Assembly: GCF_009707515.1 (NCBI RefSeq)
Contig: NZ_WLYI01000011.1
Location: 1-64,000 of the forward strand
Direction: 5' to 3'
Length of the DNA stretch: 64,000 bases
From: Pseudomonas karstica
GTDB lineage: Bacteria > Pseudomonadota > Gammaproteobacteria > Pseudomonadales > Pseudomonadaceae
Shown: in pieces, positions 63,843-64,000 of the stretch
Layout of the letters: each line of letters opens with the position of its first letter
Position numbering within the stretch: position 1 is the first letter of the stretch
Translations under genes and position numbers: made by a program
Notes under the pieces: model-generated
Seen by the model: the letters and a program-made list of their open reading frames with translations, nothing else
Told to the model about the DNA's origin: nothing
The model's database searches: none

Positions 63843-64000
63843 ATGACTTGCCCCGCCAGCATCACCACAAGATTCAAGCCGTTCAGTCACCTGGCCCGTC
63901 CACGGGAAGTGATTCGCCAATTCACCCCTAATTGGTTTGCCGCCACCATGGGCACTGGCGTGCTGGCGCTGGCATTGGCGCAGCCTGCGCTCAATCTGCC
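63843..64000 (+). CDS. TDT-family (TehA/SLAC1-like) transporter, partial
   Basis: The first 52 residues are in the window. The start reads MTCPASITTRFKPFSHLARP. The first membrane helix begins at FTPNWFAATMGTGVLALALA, the conserved N-terminal signature of the tellurite-resistance/dicarboxylate (TDT) family, whose members include malate permeases and sulfite exporters. The gene runs off the end of the window; the substrate cannot be decided. Confidence 0.8.
   Translation, partial: MTCPASITTRFKPFSHLARPREVIRQFTPNWFAATMGTGVLALALAQPALNL

Overview
The window looks like chromosomal DNA of a Pseudomonas of the P. fluorescens group. The coding DNA is GC-rich with G/C third positions. The protein set is typical of the genus: OprI, EarP-modified EF-P, CysB, Ohr/OhrR, a FadE-type acyl-CoA dehydrogenase, and a TesA/ABC-permease locus. 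The intergenic DNA carries GTAG-headed REP elements of the kind found in P. fluorescens. I see no rRNA, CRISPR array, insertion-sequence transposase, integrase or prophage genes. The first and last genes run off the window.

Layout. 1-4.2 kb: a YcaQ-type DNA glycosylase (partial), a DUF1127 protein, two LysR regulators and a TauE/SafE permease. 4.2-6.5 kb: organic peroxide defence (ohrR, ohr) followed by a secreted esterase-like hydrolase. 6.5-14.4 kb: housekeeping genes, with efp and its rhamnosyltransferase earP, a GreA/GreB-like factor, cysB, a universal stress protein, a 5'-nucleotidase with a ketopantoate-reductase-like protein, and DAHP synthase. 15-21 kb: the envelope and lipid block oprI, L,D-transpeptidase, tesA, ABC transporter, greB.

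21.2-26.2 kb is the most accessory-looking part. A lone coiled-coil protein is divergent from a three-gene GldA/GldF/GldG-like ABC cassette. The ATPase of that cassette keeps Walker A and Walker B but has lost the usual signature serine, D-loop aspartate and H-loop histidine. It lies next to an AT-rich intergenic region and is the best candidate here for an undescribed system.

26.7-33.4 kb: a DoxX protein, an MltF-like lytic transglycosylase, a TatD nuclease, a thioesterase, a CHAD protein, a small lipoprotein and a patatin-like phospholipase. 33.5-34.1 kb: a gene-free, highly folded repeat element made of long inverted arms around a REPIN. 34.2-40.2 kb: an acyl-CoA ligase, thioesterase and two alpha/beta hydrolases in one direction, behind an operator-like palindrome, then a DUF4892 protein preceded by an 18-codon coupled leader ORF, and an AI-2E-family permease. 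40.2-48.8 kb: a two-component system, pyrF, redox enzymes, a MocR regulator and a chemoreceptor.

50.7-51.3 kb: a Glu-Gly-Glu-Gly tRNA operon with a clear sigma-70 promoter and terminator. 51.4-61.4 kb: an M20 dipeptidase, an AlaX editing protein, a LysR regulator, fadE, a transglutaminase-like protein, a GST and a YadG/YadH-type ABC exporter. 61.5-64 kb: a TetR/MFS pair, a cupin and the start of a TDT-family transporter.

A recurring theme is the close fit of REP elements to genes: in two cases the GTAG head of a REP-like element supplies the TAG stop codon of a coding sequence.
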